Origin: Ensifer sp. PDNC004
GTDB lineage: Bacteria; Pseudomonadota; Alphaproteobacteria; Rhizobiales; Rhizobiaceae
Assembly (NCBI RefSeq): GCF_016919405.1
Contig: NZ_CP070354.1
Location: 752,001-816,000, forward strand
Direction of reading: 5' to 3'
DNA length: 64,000 nt
Part shown: piece after piece, positions 53,129-63,330 of the stretch
How the letters are laid out: each line of letters opens with the position of its first letter
Position numbering within the stretch: the stretch's first letter is position 1
The notes under the pieces: model-generated
Seen by the model: only the letters and a program-made list of their open reading frames with translations
What the model was told of the DNA's origin: nothing
Database searches by the model: none
Position numbers and translations under genes: made by a program

Positions 53129-53333
53129 ATAGACGTGCCCAGCATCAATCGCAACTCGGCCAGGCGAGCGGAAGCTGTTCTTCGGGACCGGACTTCACAT
53201 GCCATGCCCGCTCGCGACGCGAATAGTCATCATCAAAAAGCTCGGTCGAGTAAAGTTAGCGAACCTCGCTACCCCTGCGGGTGAAGCTTCTACCCCCGAC
53301 GTGGTCGACATCGCCTGCCAGTCGGAAGGCGGC

Positions 53334-54449
53334 TTACTTCAGGAACGCCCGGAAGCGCCGCATGGCGAAGGCAAACAGGATCGCACCAATCAACAGCAAG
53401 GCAAGGAGCTGCGGCCAAACCACGTCCAGGCCGGCATCACGAAACAGAACCGCCTGCGCCAGGATGACGAAGTGGGTGTTCGGCGCCGCCAGCATGATGT
53501 TCTGGATGATCTCGGGCATGCTTTCACGCGGCGTCATGCCGCCGGACAGGGCTTGGAGCGGCAGGAGCACCAGCATCAGCAGCAGGCCGAATTGCGGCAT
53601 TGAGCCCGCAATCGTGGCAAGCAGGATGCCCATCGACGTCGTCGCAAAAAGCTGAAGCGCCGTAGCCGGCAGGAACAGGGCAAACGACCCCTGTACCGGT
53701 ACGGCGAGCGCGCCCTTGACCACGAAGATCAGCGAGACCGCGGATGCGAGCAGCACCACCAGTCCCATCGACCAGACCTTGCTGACCATGATTTCGAACG
53801 GGGTCACCGGCATGACCAGCAGGTGCTCCACGGTGCCGTGCTCGCGCTCGCGGATAAGGGCGGCGCCCGTCAGCACGATCGACAGGATGGTGATGTTGGT
53901 GATGACGTTCATGACCGCGCCGAACCAGCCCTTGTTCAGCTCGGCATTGAACCGAGCCCGTAGAACGAGATCGACCGGCAGCGGCGTCTCGTTGCGGTGG
54001 CGCTCTAGAAAGCCCGAGACTTCGCCGGTCACGATCTGCTGGATATAGCCGTTGCCGGAAAAAGCCTGGCTCATGCGCGTCGCGTCGACGTTGAGCTGGA
54101 TGGTCGGCGAGCGGCCGGCCAAAAGATCTGTCTGGAAATCGGGCGGGATGTCGAGCGCGAAGGTATCAAGCCCCTGGTCCATGCGGCGGTCCATTTCCGC
54201 CGGCGTGATCATCTGTGGCGGCACGAAATAGGGCGGATAGAAAGCCGTCGATATCCGCGTCGAAACCGGCGATTGGTCTTCGTCGACGATGGCGATCGCC
54301 GCGCGGTTCAGCGTTTCGGGCATGGCGGTCGAGCCGGTATAGACCGACAGCGTGAAGGAATAGACGATCAGGATCAGCAGGATCGGATCGCGCCAGAGCC
54401 CCCAGAGCTCCTTGATGCCGAGATGGTAGATGTGGGACAGGCGCATCAC
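53334..54449 (-). CDS. ABC-2 type transporter permease (YhhJ-like)
   Basis: A 371-residue permease: one N-terminal helix, a large periplasmic domain (about 45-180), and five or six C-terminal helices including the ABC-2 motif region (REREHGTVEHLLVMPVTPFE). Third gene of a minus-strand exporter operon with an HlyD protein and an RbbA-like ATPase-permease; the start at 54449 overlaps the preceding stop by one base. Confidence 0.9.
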   Translation of the reverse strand: MMRLSHIYHLGIKELWGLWRDPILLILIVYSFTLSVYTGSTAMPETLNRAAIAIVDEDQSPVSTRISTAFYPPYFVPPQMITPAEMDRRMDQGLDTFALDIPPDFQTDLLAGRSPTIQLNVDATRMSQAFSGNGYIQQIVTGEVSGFLERHRNETPLPVDLVLRARFNAELNKGWFGAVMNVITNITILSIVLTGAALIREREHGTVEHLLVMPVTPFEIMVSKVWSMGLVVLLASAVSLIFVVKGALAVPVQGSFALFLPATALQLFATTSMGILLATIAGSMPQFGLLLMLVLLPLQALSGGMTPRESMPEIIQNIMLAAPNTHFVILAQAVLFRDAGLDVVWPQLLALLLIGAILFAFAMRRFRAFLK

Positions 54450-57235
54450 TACCTCGCCTGCTTCTTGAGGGAGAACGTGCCGATCGCCAGCAGCACCGGC
54501 ACCGCGATCAGCATCGGCACGAAGGCACCGCCAAGATCAGCGAAACCGAGCGCCTTGGAAAAAGTGCCGCGGGCGATCGTCATGAAATGCGTGGTCGGAT
54601 AGATCTGGCCGATGAAGGCGCCCACACCTTCGAGAGACGACACCGGATCGATCATGCCGGAATACTGGATCGCCGGAATGAGCGTCAGGATCGCCGTGCC
54701 GAAGATCGCCGCGATCTGGCTCGACATGAAGGTGGAGATAACGAGCCCCATGGCCGTTGCCGCCGAGACATAGATCAGCCCCGCGACCGTCCAGGTAAGC
54801 AGACTGCCGGTAAAGGGCACCCGGAAGACGAAGATCGCGAATGCCGTCAGCAGCACGAAATTGAGCATCGCCAGGGCAATGTAGGGTATCTGCTTGCCGA
54901 TTAGGAATTCGAGCCGCGTCACCGGCGAGACATAGAGATTGACGATCGAGCCCAGCTCCTTTTCGCGCACGACGCTAAGCGCCGAAAGCATGGCCGGGAT
55001 CAACATCAGCAACAGCGGAATGACCGCCGGCACCATGGCGACGATGCTCTTAACGTCGGGATTATAGCGGAAGCGCGTCTCGATCTTGAACGCGCCCGTG
55101 GTTGCGGCCGCTCCATAGCGCTCTCGGATCTTGCCGGTCAGCCAATGGGCGTGCAGCCCCTGCACGTAGCCCTTGACCGTTTCGGCACGGCTCGCCATCG
55201 CGCCATCGATCCAGGCGGCGATTTGCACCGTGTCGCCGCGCGCCGCATCCCGGGCAAAACCCGGTGGGATCTCGATCGCGAGGCTCAGTTCGCCGTTGCG
55301 CATGCGCCGGTCCAAATCGGCATAGTCTGTGATCGGATCCTTCTCGATGAAGTAGCGCGAGCCGGCAATCTCGAGAATATATTCGCGGCTGGTCGTCGTC
55401 TGGTCGCGGTCGAGCACCGCAAAGGTCAGGTCCTCGACGTCCATGTTGATGCCGTAGCCGATGACGAACATCAGGATGACCGTGCCGATCGTGGCAAGCG
55501 TCGCGCGAATGGGATCGCGCAACAGTTCCAGGGCCTCGCGGCGGGTATAGCTGAACATCCGCCCGACGTCGAAAAAACCGGACTTCGGAGGGCGTGTCGC
55601 CTCGGCCGTTCGCTTAGTGACCGGCTCCAGCGGCGTCTTGGCCCTGACCACTGCGGGCACCGGCTGCTTCGCCCCGGCGATCGCCTCCTCCAGATAGGCG
55701 ATGAAAGCCTCTTCCAGCGTCGCGGCGGAACGGCTCTTCATGATGCCGGCCGGCGTATCGCTGACGAGCACCTTGCCCGCATGCATCAGCGACATGCGAT
55801 CGCAGCGCATCGCTTCGTTCATGAAGTGGGTGGAGATGAAGATCGTCACCTGATCGTTGCGGGAGAGATCGACGAGGATCTGCCAGAAACTGTCGCGCGC
55901 CACGGGATCGACGCCGGATGTCGGCTCATCGAGGATGAGGATATCGGGTGAATGGATCAGCGCGACCGCAAGCGACAGCCTCTGGCGCACGCCAAGCGGC
56001 AAGGCATCCGGCAAGGCTTGCATCACGTCCGAGAGATCGAAGCGCTTCGCCAGTTCCTCGATCCGTTTGAGAATGCTGTCCGCCGCCATGCCGAACAGCT
56101 TGGCATGCAGTTCAAGGTTCTGCAGCACCGTGAGTTCGGTGTAGAGCGAGAAGGCCTGCGACATGTAGCCGACGCGGTGGCGCACCTCCATGTCGCGCGG
56201 GTCGACCTCGCGTCCGAAGAGCTTTGCCGTACCTTCGCTGGCGGCGAGCAGGCCCGTCAGCATCTTCATCGTCGTCGTCTTGCCGCAGCCGTTGGAACCC
56301 AGGAAGCCGAAGATCTCGCCACGGCCGATGCGGAAGCTGACATTGTCGACGGCGACGAAATCGCCAAAGCGCATGGTGAGGTTGTTCGCCTCGATGGCGA
56401 TATCATCGCCCGCACCTTCCGGGCGCGGCGGGATGACGACATCGTGGTGTTCGCCTCTGATTTCCTCCGGCAGCAGCGCGATGAAGGCAGCGTCGAGCGT
56501 GTCGACCCCGGTCTTTGCAAGCAGTTGATCGGGTGTGCCCGTTGCCAGCACCCGGCCGGCATCCATCGCGACCAGCCAGTCGAAGCGGGCGGCCTCCTCC
56601 ATATAGGCAGTCGCGACGATGACGCTCATTCCCGGCCGCTCAGCGCGGATGTCGTCGATCAGTTCCCAGAACTGACGTCGCGACAAAGGGTCCACGCCGG
56701 TCGTCGGCTCGTCGAGGATCAGGAGATCGGGATCGTGGATCAGCGCGCAGCAAAGCCCGAGTTTTTGCTTCATGCCGCCGGAGAGCTTGCCCGCGGGGCG
56801 CGCCGCGAAGGGAGCAAGCCCGGTGCTTTCGAGCAGGCTTTCGATCCGCCTTTCGCGTTCTTCGCGATCATGGCCGAAGAGCCGGCCGAAGAAGTCGACA
56901 TTCTCGAATACGGAAAGCGTTGGATAGAGGTTCTTGCCGAGACCCTGCGGCATATAGGCGATGCGTGGGCAGGTCCGGCGGCGATGGCCGGCATCGGCAA
57001 TGTCGCCGCCAAGCACCTCGACGCGGCCCACTTGCACGGCGCGGGCGCCGGCAACGAGAGACAGCAGGCTCGATTTCCCGACGCCGTCCGGTCCGATCAG
57101 CCCAGCCATGCAGCCGGACGGAATATCCAGTGTCACCTCGTCCAGCGCCTTTGTCTTCCCATAGGAAAGAGTGACGGCGCTCAAGCGAACCACGGGCTCT
57201 GCCGGCTGCACGCCGGCCTGGTCCGAGGCGGCCAT
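54449..57235 (-). CDS. Tandem ABC ATPase-permease (RbbA/YhiH-like)
   Basis: A 928-residue protein: a first ATPase domain (about 15-240; Walker [10 protein letters not shown], signature [23 protein letters not shown]), a second (about 285-510; [21 protein letters not shown]), then an ABC-2 permease domain (about 560-928). This layout is that of RbbA/YhiH proteins, which act with an HlyD-type adaptor and a second permease as a drug or envelope-component exporter. ATG at 57235 shares its A with the stop of the HlyD gene. Confidence 0.9.
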   Translation of the reverse strand: MAASDQAGVQPAEPVVRLSAVTLSYGKTKALDEVTLDIPSGCMAGLIGPDGVGKSSLLSLVAGARAVQVGRVEVLGGDIADAGHRRRTCPRIAYMPQGLGKNLYPTLSVFENVDFFGRLFGHDREERERRIESLLESTGLAPFAARPAGKLSGGMKQKLGLCCALIHDPDLLILDEPTTGVDPLSRRQFWELIDDIRAERPGMSVIVATAYMEEAARFDWLVAMDAGRVLATGTPDQLLAKTGVDTLDAAFIALLPEEIRGEHHDVVIPPRPEGAGDDIAIEANNLTMRFGDFVAVDNVSFRIGRGEIFGFLGSNGCGKTTTMKMLTGLLAASEGTAKLFGREVDPRDMEVRHRVGYMSQAFSLYTELTVLQNLELHAKLFGMAADSILKRIEELAKRFDLSDVMQALPDALPLGVRQRLSLAVALIHSPDILILDEPTSGVDPVARDSFWQILVDLSRNDQVTIFISTHFMNEAMRCDRMSLMHAGKVLVSDTPAGIMKSRSAATLEEAFIAYLEEAIAGAKQPVPAVVRAKTPLEPVTKRTAEATRPPKSGFFDVGRMFSYTRREALELLRDPIRATLATIGTVILMFVIGYGINMDVEDLTFAVLDRDQTTTSREYILEIAGSRYFIEKDPITDYADLDRRMRNGELSLAIEIPPGFARDAARGDTVQIAAWIDGAMASRAETVKGYVQGLHAHWLTGKIRERYGAAATTGAFKIETRFRYNPDVKSIVAMVPAVIPLLLMLIPAMLSALSVVREKELGSIVNLYVSPVTRLEFLIGKQIPYIALAMLNFVLLTAFAIFVFRVPFTGSLLTWTVAGLIYVSAATAMGLVISTFMSSQIAAIFGTAILTLIPAIQYSGMIDPVSSLEGVGAFIGQIYPTTHFMTIARGTFSKALGFADLGGAFVPMLIAVPVLLAIGTFSLKKQAR

Positions 57236-58305
57236 CACTGCACCAGCGTGCCGGTCTGGCTCGCCGGCCACTCTGCATTCGGATCGACCTTCACATAGGC
57301 AACGCCCGGAAGACCGGTTTTCACCATGCGGATGTATTTCTTCAGGAGTTCCTTCGGGATCTGCGCCTTAATGCGGAAGGTCAACTTCTGCCGTTCCTCG
57401 GCGGTCTCCACCGTCTTCGGCGTAAACTGCGCGACATCGGCGACATAGGAGACCTTGGCGGGAATGATGTATTGCGGGGTGGCATCCAGCACGAGCCGGA
57501 CCTCGCTGCCGATCGACAGGCGGCCGGCCTGATCCGTCGGCAGGAAGAACGTCATGTAGACATCGCCGAGATCGACGAGATTGAGAACGCGGCCGCCGGC
57601 AGCCAGCACTTCGCCGGGCTGGACCACACGATATTGTATGCGGCCGTCGCGCGGCGAGATCAGGGTGCTGTCGTTGATGTCGGCGATGATGCTTTCGACC
57701 GACGCCTTGGCGGCCTCGACCGCGGCTTCGGCATCGACGACCTGGGACTTCGCCGAATTGATCGCCGCGTTCGACGCGGCAAGCGAAGCTTCCGCCGCAC
57801 TGGCGGCCGCCCGCGCGCCCTCGGCGGTCGCCCGGTCGTCGTCGAGCACCTGTTGCGAAACGGTGTTCGATCTTACCAGTTGCTCGGAGCGGGCAAGGCG
57901 CCGCTCGGCGGCGTCCAGTTGCGCGCGCCGCTGCGCGAGGACAGCCACGGCAGCCGCCTTTTCGGCTTCGCGCTGCGTTACGAGGTTCTTCGCCGCCTCG
58001 ACGCTGATGATCGCACGCTGCTGCTGCGCTTGAGCCTGCCGCTTGTGCGCCTCCAACTGCACGGTATCCATCTGGGCGAGCACCTGGCCGGCACTGACGA
58101 AGTCACCCTCGTCCACAAAGATTTCCTTGATCCGGCCCGCCGTCTTGGTCGAGATATCAATCTCGACAGCCTCGATGCGCCCGTTGCCGCTCGCAATCCC
58201 GGCCGGCAGTGCATTGCGATCCATGTTTTGCCAAGCATAGTAGCCGCCCACGAGCGCCAGAGTAACCAGACCGACTAGGAACCAATTCTTCCGGGCTTTT
58301 TCCAT
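57235..58305 (-). CDS. HlyD-family membrane fusion protein (YhiI-like)
   Basis: A 356-residue adaptor: one N-terminal membrane helix (about 9-25), a lipoyl half-motif ([18 protein letters not shown]), a long Ala/Glu-rich coiled coil (about 85-220), and a beta-barrel ([18 protein letters not shown]). First gene of the exporter operon. It bridges the RbbA-like/ABC-2 complex to the outer membrane. Confidence 0.9.
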   Translation of the reverse strand: MEKARKNWFLVGLVTLALVGGYYAWQNMDRNALPAGIASGNGRIEAVEIDISTKTAGRIKEIFVDEGDFVSAGQVLAQMDTVQLEAHKRQAQAQQQRAIISVEAAKNLVTQREAEKAAAVAVLAQRRAQLDAAERRLARSEQLVRSNTVSQQVLDDDRATAEGARAAASAAEASLAASNAAINSAKSQVVDAEAAVEAAKASVESIIADINDSTLISPRDGRIQYRVVQPGEVLAAGGRVLNLVDLGDVYMTFFLPTDQAGRLSIGSEVRLVLDATPQYIIPAKVSYVADVAQFTPKTVETAEERQKLTFRIKAQIPKELLKKYIRMVKTGLPGVAYVKVDPNAEWPASQTGTLVQ

Positions 58306-58739
58306 TTTAGCGTTCCACCATCAAAACAGACCACGAGAATAGTCCGCGGCCATTCAAACACAACCGGGAATAAGCCCCTGGTGCAGCGACCGCGCACTGC
58401 GGCGCGAAAGGATCGCCCAAACAAACCCGAAGGAGGGAATGCTGCATTGACTCATGTCAATTGCCGGCGAGCCGCCTTGGCACCGGTTCCAGAACAGGCG
58501 CAAGCTCGGCTGGCGGTCTGGCGCGCCGCCGCGGGAGCTCCGCCTCAGACGCGCTTGACGCGTGCTTTGTGAACGTGGTTCCGCAGATGGTACGCGGCCT
58601 GAATTCAGCCCGCGACGGAATGTCTTAGTAGACATTCTTGCTCGTTGCCGCGGGAGTTTCTGGGTCGCGCAGCTTAGGGTTGGCGGCTCTCCCGCTGCCG
58701 CAATCCATGACGCTATTTCCCTCCTTTTCCAGCGGCGTC
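58306..58739. other. Intergenic region upstream of the HlyD-type exporter
   Basis: No convincing gene or RNA. It holds the presumed promoter region of the exporter operon and runs into the mgtC remnant. Confidence 0.5.
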
Positions 58740-58909
58740 AGGGCTTCGTTTCTCGGTGACTTGAAATTTGTCCTAACCTTCGGTGTTGCGAAGGTGACGA
58801 TCGAGAGAACGATGGCCGTGTCATAGGATCTCAGCCCCACGGCGACACCAATTGCGGCCGTGGCCCAGATGCGCTCCGCCATCGCGGTTCCGCGGGTGTC
58901 GTCCGGCAT
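58740..58909 (-). pseudogene. C-terminal part of an mgtC/sapB-type gene (inverted relative to its N-terminal part)
   Basis: The minus strand reads RGTAMAERIWATAAIGVAVG, then SYDTAIVLSIVTFATPKV, the membrane-helix region that in MgtC proteins follows the GFIGGGAILR motif. That motif lies just next to it but on the plus strand at 58969-59110. One half of the gene has therefore been inverted. Confidence 0.7.
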
Positions 58910-58968
58910 CTATTCTGCCTTGCGTTACCGCTCGACGGGACCGGACCGGCCGTCTCCCAGGTTGAACG

Positions 58969-59110
58969 TTGGCGACATTTCCGTTGGTCGCCATCGCTGC
59001 ATGTGGGTTTATTCAGGCGGCAGAGACGATCACAGTTGACAACGCTGAAGCCACCGCGCGCGTGGTCGAAGGGCTGATCAACGGTGTTGGCTTTCATCGG
59101 AGGCGGCGCA
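58969..59110 (+). pseudogene. N-terminal/middle part of an mgtC/sapB-type gene
   Basis: The plus strand reads FPLVAIAACGFIQAAETITV, then ARVVEGLINGVGF and, after a one-base shift, IGGGAILR, the MgtC signature. The next part of the protein is found on the opposite strand at 58909-58740. Neither half is functional. Confidence 0.7.
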
Positions 59111-59201
59111 ATCCTTCGCTATCAGATGCGGTACGATATCGAGTTTCACACCGACGGGTGCAAACCAATCCGCCACGCCTACTCTCCATCCGGCCCCCCC
59201 C

Positions 59202-59681
59202 CTACATCCGAACCTTGGCGTTCTCGCCCATGTCCGGTTTGGCACTGGTGACGGCTGCCGCCGCCATCTTGATGTAACTGATCACAGTGCCAGGACTGTC
59301 CCAGTACTCTGCAGAGCGAGGTGTAACTTTGAGAATGCGAATGGACGGATCGTCGGGGCTATCCCACCACGCCTTGGCAGGGGTAGACCAGAGATCGCGG
59401 ATCTTCTCGCGGTCATTTTGCACTTCGGCCACGCCCGAGATCGACACATATTTTTGCTTCTTCGTGTCTGCGAACGCCAGGCAGACATTTGGGTGCTGTG
59501 CGACCTCGTCATCTTTGTGGCCCTTGATGTCCGTCAAAAAATACAAGGCGTTCTCAACCCGCTCGATGTGGGCCGACATTGGCCGTGCCTTCAGTTCCCC
59601 TCCGGATTGAGTAGTGAGCATGCAGAACCCAATCTTTTCGACAAGGTCCCAGACCTCGCCGTCGTCCTCAATGTAAGTCAT
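59202..59681 (-). CDS. General stress protein 26-like FMN-binding protein
   Basis: A 159-residue pyridoxamine-phosphate-oxidase-fold protein (IGFCMLTTQSGGELKARPMS, LYFLTDIKGHKDDEVAQHP, WWDSPDDPSIRILKV). Relatives bind flavin and are induced by general stress; the reaction is unknown. ATG at 59681 follows AGGAGAAAA. It is next to a ferritin-like DUF892 gene, also a general-stress type. Confidence 0.9.
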   Translation of the reverse strand: MTYIEDDGEVWDLVEKIGFCMLTTQSGGELKARPMSAHIERVENALYFLTDIKGHKDDEVAQHPNVCLAFADTKKQKYVSISGVAEVQNDREKIRDLWSTPAKAWWDSPDDPSIRILKVTPRSAEYWDSPGTVISYIKMAAAAVTSAKPDMGENAKVRM

Positions 59682-59815
59682 GCGCTTTTCTCCTTTCCGA
59701 AGAACGCCGCTGCAGAATGAGGTTTCACGAAACCGGCCGCTGGCCGGCGCGGGACTGCAGTGGCCGCCCCGCCGCCAGCCGCGCCACTTAATGGGCGCGG
59801 CCGCCGCTTGGCGAC

Positions 59816-60310
59816 TTAGGCCGCCTTGGATCGCTTCAATGTTTTGTTGATCGACGTCACGGCCAGGTTGGTGAGCTTGTTGTTGGTGGCCTTCTCCTGG
59901 TCGAGAATCTCGCTCAGAAGCTTGTGAGCCTCATCATGACCGAGATCCTTGGCCCATTCACGAAGCGAGCCATAGCGCGCGATCTCGTAGTGTTCGACAG
60001 CTTGGCAAGCGGCCAGCAGTCCGGCGTCGAGAGCTGTTCCTTCGGCCTCTTTCATTAAGCCGTCGGCTTCCTTGATAAGCCCTTCGATGGCGTCGCATTT
60101 TTCGCCAGACGCCGTCTTGCCGATCGACTTGAAAACCTGCTCCAGCTTCTTGATCTGGTCTTTGGTTTCCGAGAGGTGTTCTTCGGCTGCTTTTTTCAGT
60201 TCGGCGCTTTTGGCAGCCTTAGCAACTTTGGGAAGCGCCTTGGTGATGGCGTTCTCAGCGAAATAGATATCCTGCAGTGTATGCTCGAAAATTTCAGCCA
60301 GCGATTTCAA
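59816..60310 (-). CDS. Ferritin-like DUF892 (YciF-type) protein
   Basis: A 164-residue four-helix protein of the DUF892/YciF family: SLAEIFEHTLQDIYFAENAI, ACQAVEHYEIARYGSL and LLSEILDQEKATNNKL, with the Glu and His residues of a di-iron site. The start is TTG at 60310 after AAGGAG; longer frames lack support. It is part of the general stress response in many proteobacteria, with an unclear role. Confidence 0.9.
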   Translation of the reverse strand: MKSLAEIFEHTLQDIYFAENAITKALPKVAKAAKSAELKKAAEEHLSETKDQIKKLEQVFKSIGKTASGEKCDAIEGLIKEADGLMKEAEGTALDAGLLAACQAVEHYEIARYGSLREWAKDLGHDEAHKLLSEILDQEKATNNKLTNLAVTSINKTLKRSKAA

Positions 60311-60611
60311 TGGTTCTCTCCTTGGCAGGTGAATGCAGGAGAGAAAGAGTTTTACGGAGAAATCGTTCCAATTCTCCTGTGGCCCATTCGGACAGCCAGA
60401 TACTGGATCGACTGAGCCCGTGCGATAGAGCGGCAGCAACGTGGAACTCGGCCCGCCTGAAAAGGACGGGTCTGGCGGGCATGCAGCCGCGGTTCTTCCG
60501 CTGTTTCGGCTTTGCCGCAACGACGCATGGAACCGCGAGAAGTCGCAAGCGTTTTAGCGAAAGCTTGCGGATAGGTTAGTGCGTTCTACTGCGGATCCAA
60601 GGAGGTCCGTC

Positions 60612-60872
60612 ATGGCAAAGCATCCAAGATTCCTGTCGTCACAACGGGCGGGTTCGTATCCAGACCGAGACCTAGATTGTCAGATGGCGATGGAAGATGT
60701 TTTCCAGTCGATGGCCGAGTATGGCGAGGCAGCGGGCTGGACCGAACGCGAGGTCGCCGAAGCGCTGATCGAACTGGCGCATAACCGGTGGTTCATGCTC
60801 AATGCCAAGGAGAAAATGTTCGAGGAAGGGGCGGGTGCCATCATTCGAAAGGCCAAGGCTCCCCTTCATTGA
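60612..60872 (+). CDS. Small hypothetical protein
   Basis: An 86-residue protein (MAKHPRFLSSQRAGSYPDRD start), helical in its second half. ATG at 60612 follows a full AAGGAGGT site. No function is known. It is divergent from the DUF892 gene in a cluster of stress-type genes. Confidence 0.65.
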   Translation: MAKHPRFLSSQRAGSYPDRDLDCQMAMEDVFQSMAEYGEAAGWTEREVAEALIELAHNRWFMLNAKEKMFEEGAGAIIRKAKAPLH

Positions 60873-61090
60873 GCGCCCCGCTCCCCATCCGACCCCTAAA
60901 ACGTTGCGCCTGCACCTTTTCCGTCGCGCGCGCGGTGTTGCATTAGCCGCGGGTCCGCATCGGCGGCGCGCTTCTTCATCGTCCTTTGGAGGCCATTTCG
61001 TTTGGCGCAATGAACGGCGCCATTAAATTAGCAATACGACAAGGAACAAGGTCCGTGAAGGCGAGTTGAGACTCCGAACAGGAGGTTTCT

Positions 61091-61417
61091 ATGGTTTTCA
61101 TTCGACCTGAATTCGATTGCCGGGGCGGCGGAGGGGCGGACGTCTCGGGGCTCATCGCCTCGATCAAATTTGCTCTAGCGTGCCAAGCGCCCTTCGACAC
61201 GGAAAATCTCTGCTTCAGAGTGCTTGGAACATCCGTGGTCATAGAGGGCCAGGTTAGCCACTCAGGTGCGGACGATTTCGTCCGCGGCATTGCCGAAGAT
61301 ATCGCTGGCGCCGGCCGCATTCTCGTGCGCGTTGGATGTCCTCGCAAAAATGGAACGCGTTCAGAGATAGGTGGAAGCATAAGCAAGGAGAACGGTGATG
61401 CGCAATCTAGACGGTAA
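61091..61417 (+). CDS. Small BON-like domain protein
   Basis: A 108-residue protein; the central part (NLCFRVLGTSVVIEGQVSHS) has the strand pattern of a BON domain, which binds membranes or other proteins. ATG at 61091 follows GGAGG. Its last 20 bases overlap the next gene, so both are translated from one mRNA. Confidence 0.6.
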   Translation: MVFIRPEFDCRGGGGADVSGLIASIKFALACQAPFDTENLCFRVLGTSVVIEGQVSHSGADDFVRGIAEDIAGAGRILVRVGCPRKNGTRSEIGGSISKENGDAQSRR

Positions 61418-61634
61418 CAGCGAGAACATCGCAAATAAGTCGACAGCAGCCGGACGCGAGCCGACCGATTTCCCCGACGATAGCCCGCTCGGCAAAGGCG
61501 ACTTGCGCGAGCCACGCGACCCGCCGCCGAAATTCGATGATCCTGAGGATGACGACGAATTCGCCGAGACCGAGGAGGCGGACCTGGATGATCCAGACGA
61601 CGACGATCCGGACGACCTCCCTCCTCCCGAGTAG
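61398..61634 (+). CDS. Small highly acidic protein
   Basis: A 78-residue protein with a C-terminal half composed almost wholly of Asp, Glu and Pro and predicted to be disordered. ATG at 61398 follows AAGGAGAACGG. It overlaps the preceding gene by 20 bases. Function is unknown. Confidence 0.6.
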   Translation: MRNLDGNSENIANKSTAAGREPTDFPDDSPLGKGDLREPRDPPPKFDDPEDDDEFAETEEADLDDPDDDDPDDLPPPE

Positions 61635-61958
61635 CAAATGACGCGTTCACCGAGTAAAGCCTCGACAACATCAGTATGGCCTCGTCGCTCACGACGGGGC
61701 CTTTCCTTTTCGAGGAGGCTCAAGGCTGCATGATTGCAACATCTGAGAAGCATGTCTGGCGCCCTGAGTGGCCCAAACCGTCCTGATTTTCTCGAGTCTC
61801 GATTTTCCAGCCTCGCGATCCTGGCCAGCCTCGCAGGTGATTTGACGTCTCGAAGGAGGCCTCCCCTTCGATCGCCGTCACGCTAGATCTGATTGATGAG
61901 ACTTACATATCGCATCTTCGAGCTCAGTTTTGTCTATCGATCCGAGCCGTAGGAATGG
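61635..61958. other. Intergenic region without a recognised gene
   Basis: About 320 bases between the acidic-protein gene and the YihY remnant. Nothing is recognised. Confidence 0.5.
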
Positions 61959-62699
61959 TCACTTAGCCGCTTTGCCGATCGTGTCAGCCATGTGTGCGCC
62001 GCGAGAACCGATCGGAAGGGGCGTACCGGTCGTCGAGTCCCTTGCGGTCTGATGCTCAAGTTCCGCATTGATCTCGGCTCCTACGATCAACAGCGCTACG
62101 GATAGCCAGAGCCATATCAGGAATCCGACGAGCCCACCGAGCGCACCGTAACTCGCGGCATAGTTAGCAAGATTGTCGAGATACCAAGCATAGCCCAGAG
62201 ACATTGCGACCCAGGTGGCTGTCGTGAAGACCGATCCCCAGGTCAGCCAGCGGAATTTGGCCGGCTGCCGACTGGGGCCGACCCGGTAAATCACAGCCGA
62301 GCCCATCAAAGCCGCAATGACCACAAGCGACCTGCCCGTGAGCAGGATCATGGTTTCGTTTGTCGGATCAAACGACGTAACTCTAAGGACCGTTGGCAAC
62401 GCGGCGGCAATACCAATCATCAGGACAATCGCCACGATCGCGCAGAGCGTAAATACAATGGCAACGAGGTTGAGCCGGAAATATCCACGCTTCTCGACCT
62501 CCTGATAGGCGACGTTCATGGCATCGAAGAGCGCGAGCGCACCGTTTCGCGCACTCCAAAGAGCAATTGTGAGGCCGATGAAGAATGTAAGGCTCAAAGT
62601 CGCGTCACGCATGTGCACAAGCGTGAGCAGTTGTGTCGCCAGAATGTCGAAAGCACCCGGTGGAAGAACATACGCAAGCGTTCGTAAGTGGTCGGCTCG
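61959..62699 (-). pseudogene. YihY/BrkB-family membrane protein, N-terminus replaced
   Basis: From HLRTLAYVLPPGAFDILATQ to the stop at 61959 the frame is a YihY/BrkB-type protein with five membrane helices (GGLVGFLIWLWLSVALLIVG, then AEINAELEHQ). The first 80-100 residues of the family are missing. Upstream of about 62699 the DNA encodes the N-terminus of a LysR regulator in another frame, so the gene was cut by a recombination event. It has no start of its own. Confidence 0.8.
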
Positions 62700-63003
62700 C
62701 AACCGAGAATTCGATGTCGGAGGACGCCGGGTGGAAAGCCGGTTCGCAAATCGCCGTTTCGATCTGCCGCAATGCCGGCTTGAACGACTTCGACAGTTCC
62801 ACCGCCCGCGGGGTGGGGTGCATGCCGTCCGGACCGCGAATGAAGAGTTCGTCGCCGAGAACCTCACGCAGCCGGGCAAGCGCGTGGCTGATCGCCGACT
62901 GCGTCAGGTGCAAACGGTCCGCCGCCTTGGTGACACCGCGCTCATCGAGCACGGCGTTGAATATCCGGATCAGGTTCAGATCGAGGCCATGAATATCGCG
63001 CAT
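62692..63003 (-). pseudogene. LysR-family regulator, truncated after the DNA-binding domain
   Basis: ATG at 63003 starts a typical LysR N-terminus: LDLNLIRIFNAVLDERGVTK, LHLTQSAISHALARLRE, then GPDGMHPTPRAVEL, ending at SSDIEFSVAS near the junction with the YihY fragment. The frame runs on to 62605 in unrelated sequence. The effector domain is missing, so it can at best be a DNA-binding fragment. Confidence 0.8.
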
Positions 63004-63113
63004 CCTTAAGATGCCACCCTTTCATTTGATCCCGGCCGGCTTGTCCCTCATATCCGGGCCGACCCTGCTTATTCTGCTGCCGGTCCGACAGCTAGCGCTT
63101 CGGGAACAACGAA

Positions 63114-63236
63114 ATGAACAACAACGAACACATTTCGACAAACGCTTTCGCCACCCACAGCCTGCGCGATCGACTTGCGGCCGATGGGCTTGCCTATCTT
63201 TTGGCCTTGATGCCCGTCGCCCTCCTGCTCTGCTAG
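63114..63236 (+). CDS. Possible 40-residue membrane peptide
   Basis: A short frame (MNNNEHISTNAFATHSLRDR start) ending in a hydrophobic helix (LAYLLALMPVALLLC). It has a weak upstream GGAA site. Too short for certainty; it may be chance. Confidence 0.3.
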   Translation: MNNNEHISTNAFATHSLRDRLAADGLAYLLALMPVALLLC

Positions 63237-63330
63237 TGGCGAACTGCGCGTGAGAGCCTGCGCCCAAGACAACACTGTCGTGGCCAGTCGGCGGTGATCG
63301 GCGATTGTCCAGGCAGGGATTGGCTTCGGC

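Noticed and set aside
55952-57298. A 448-residue plus-strand frame
   Set aside because: Antisense shadow of the RbbA-like ATPase; no family pattern, His/Arg/Gln-rich composition.
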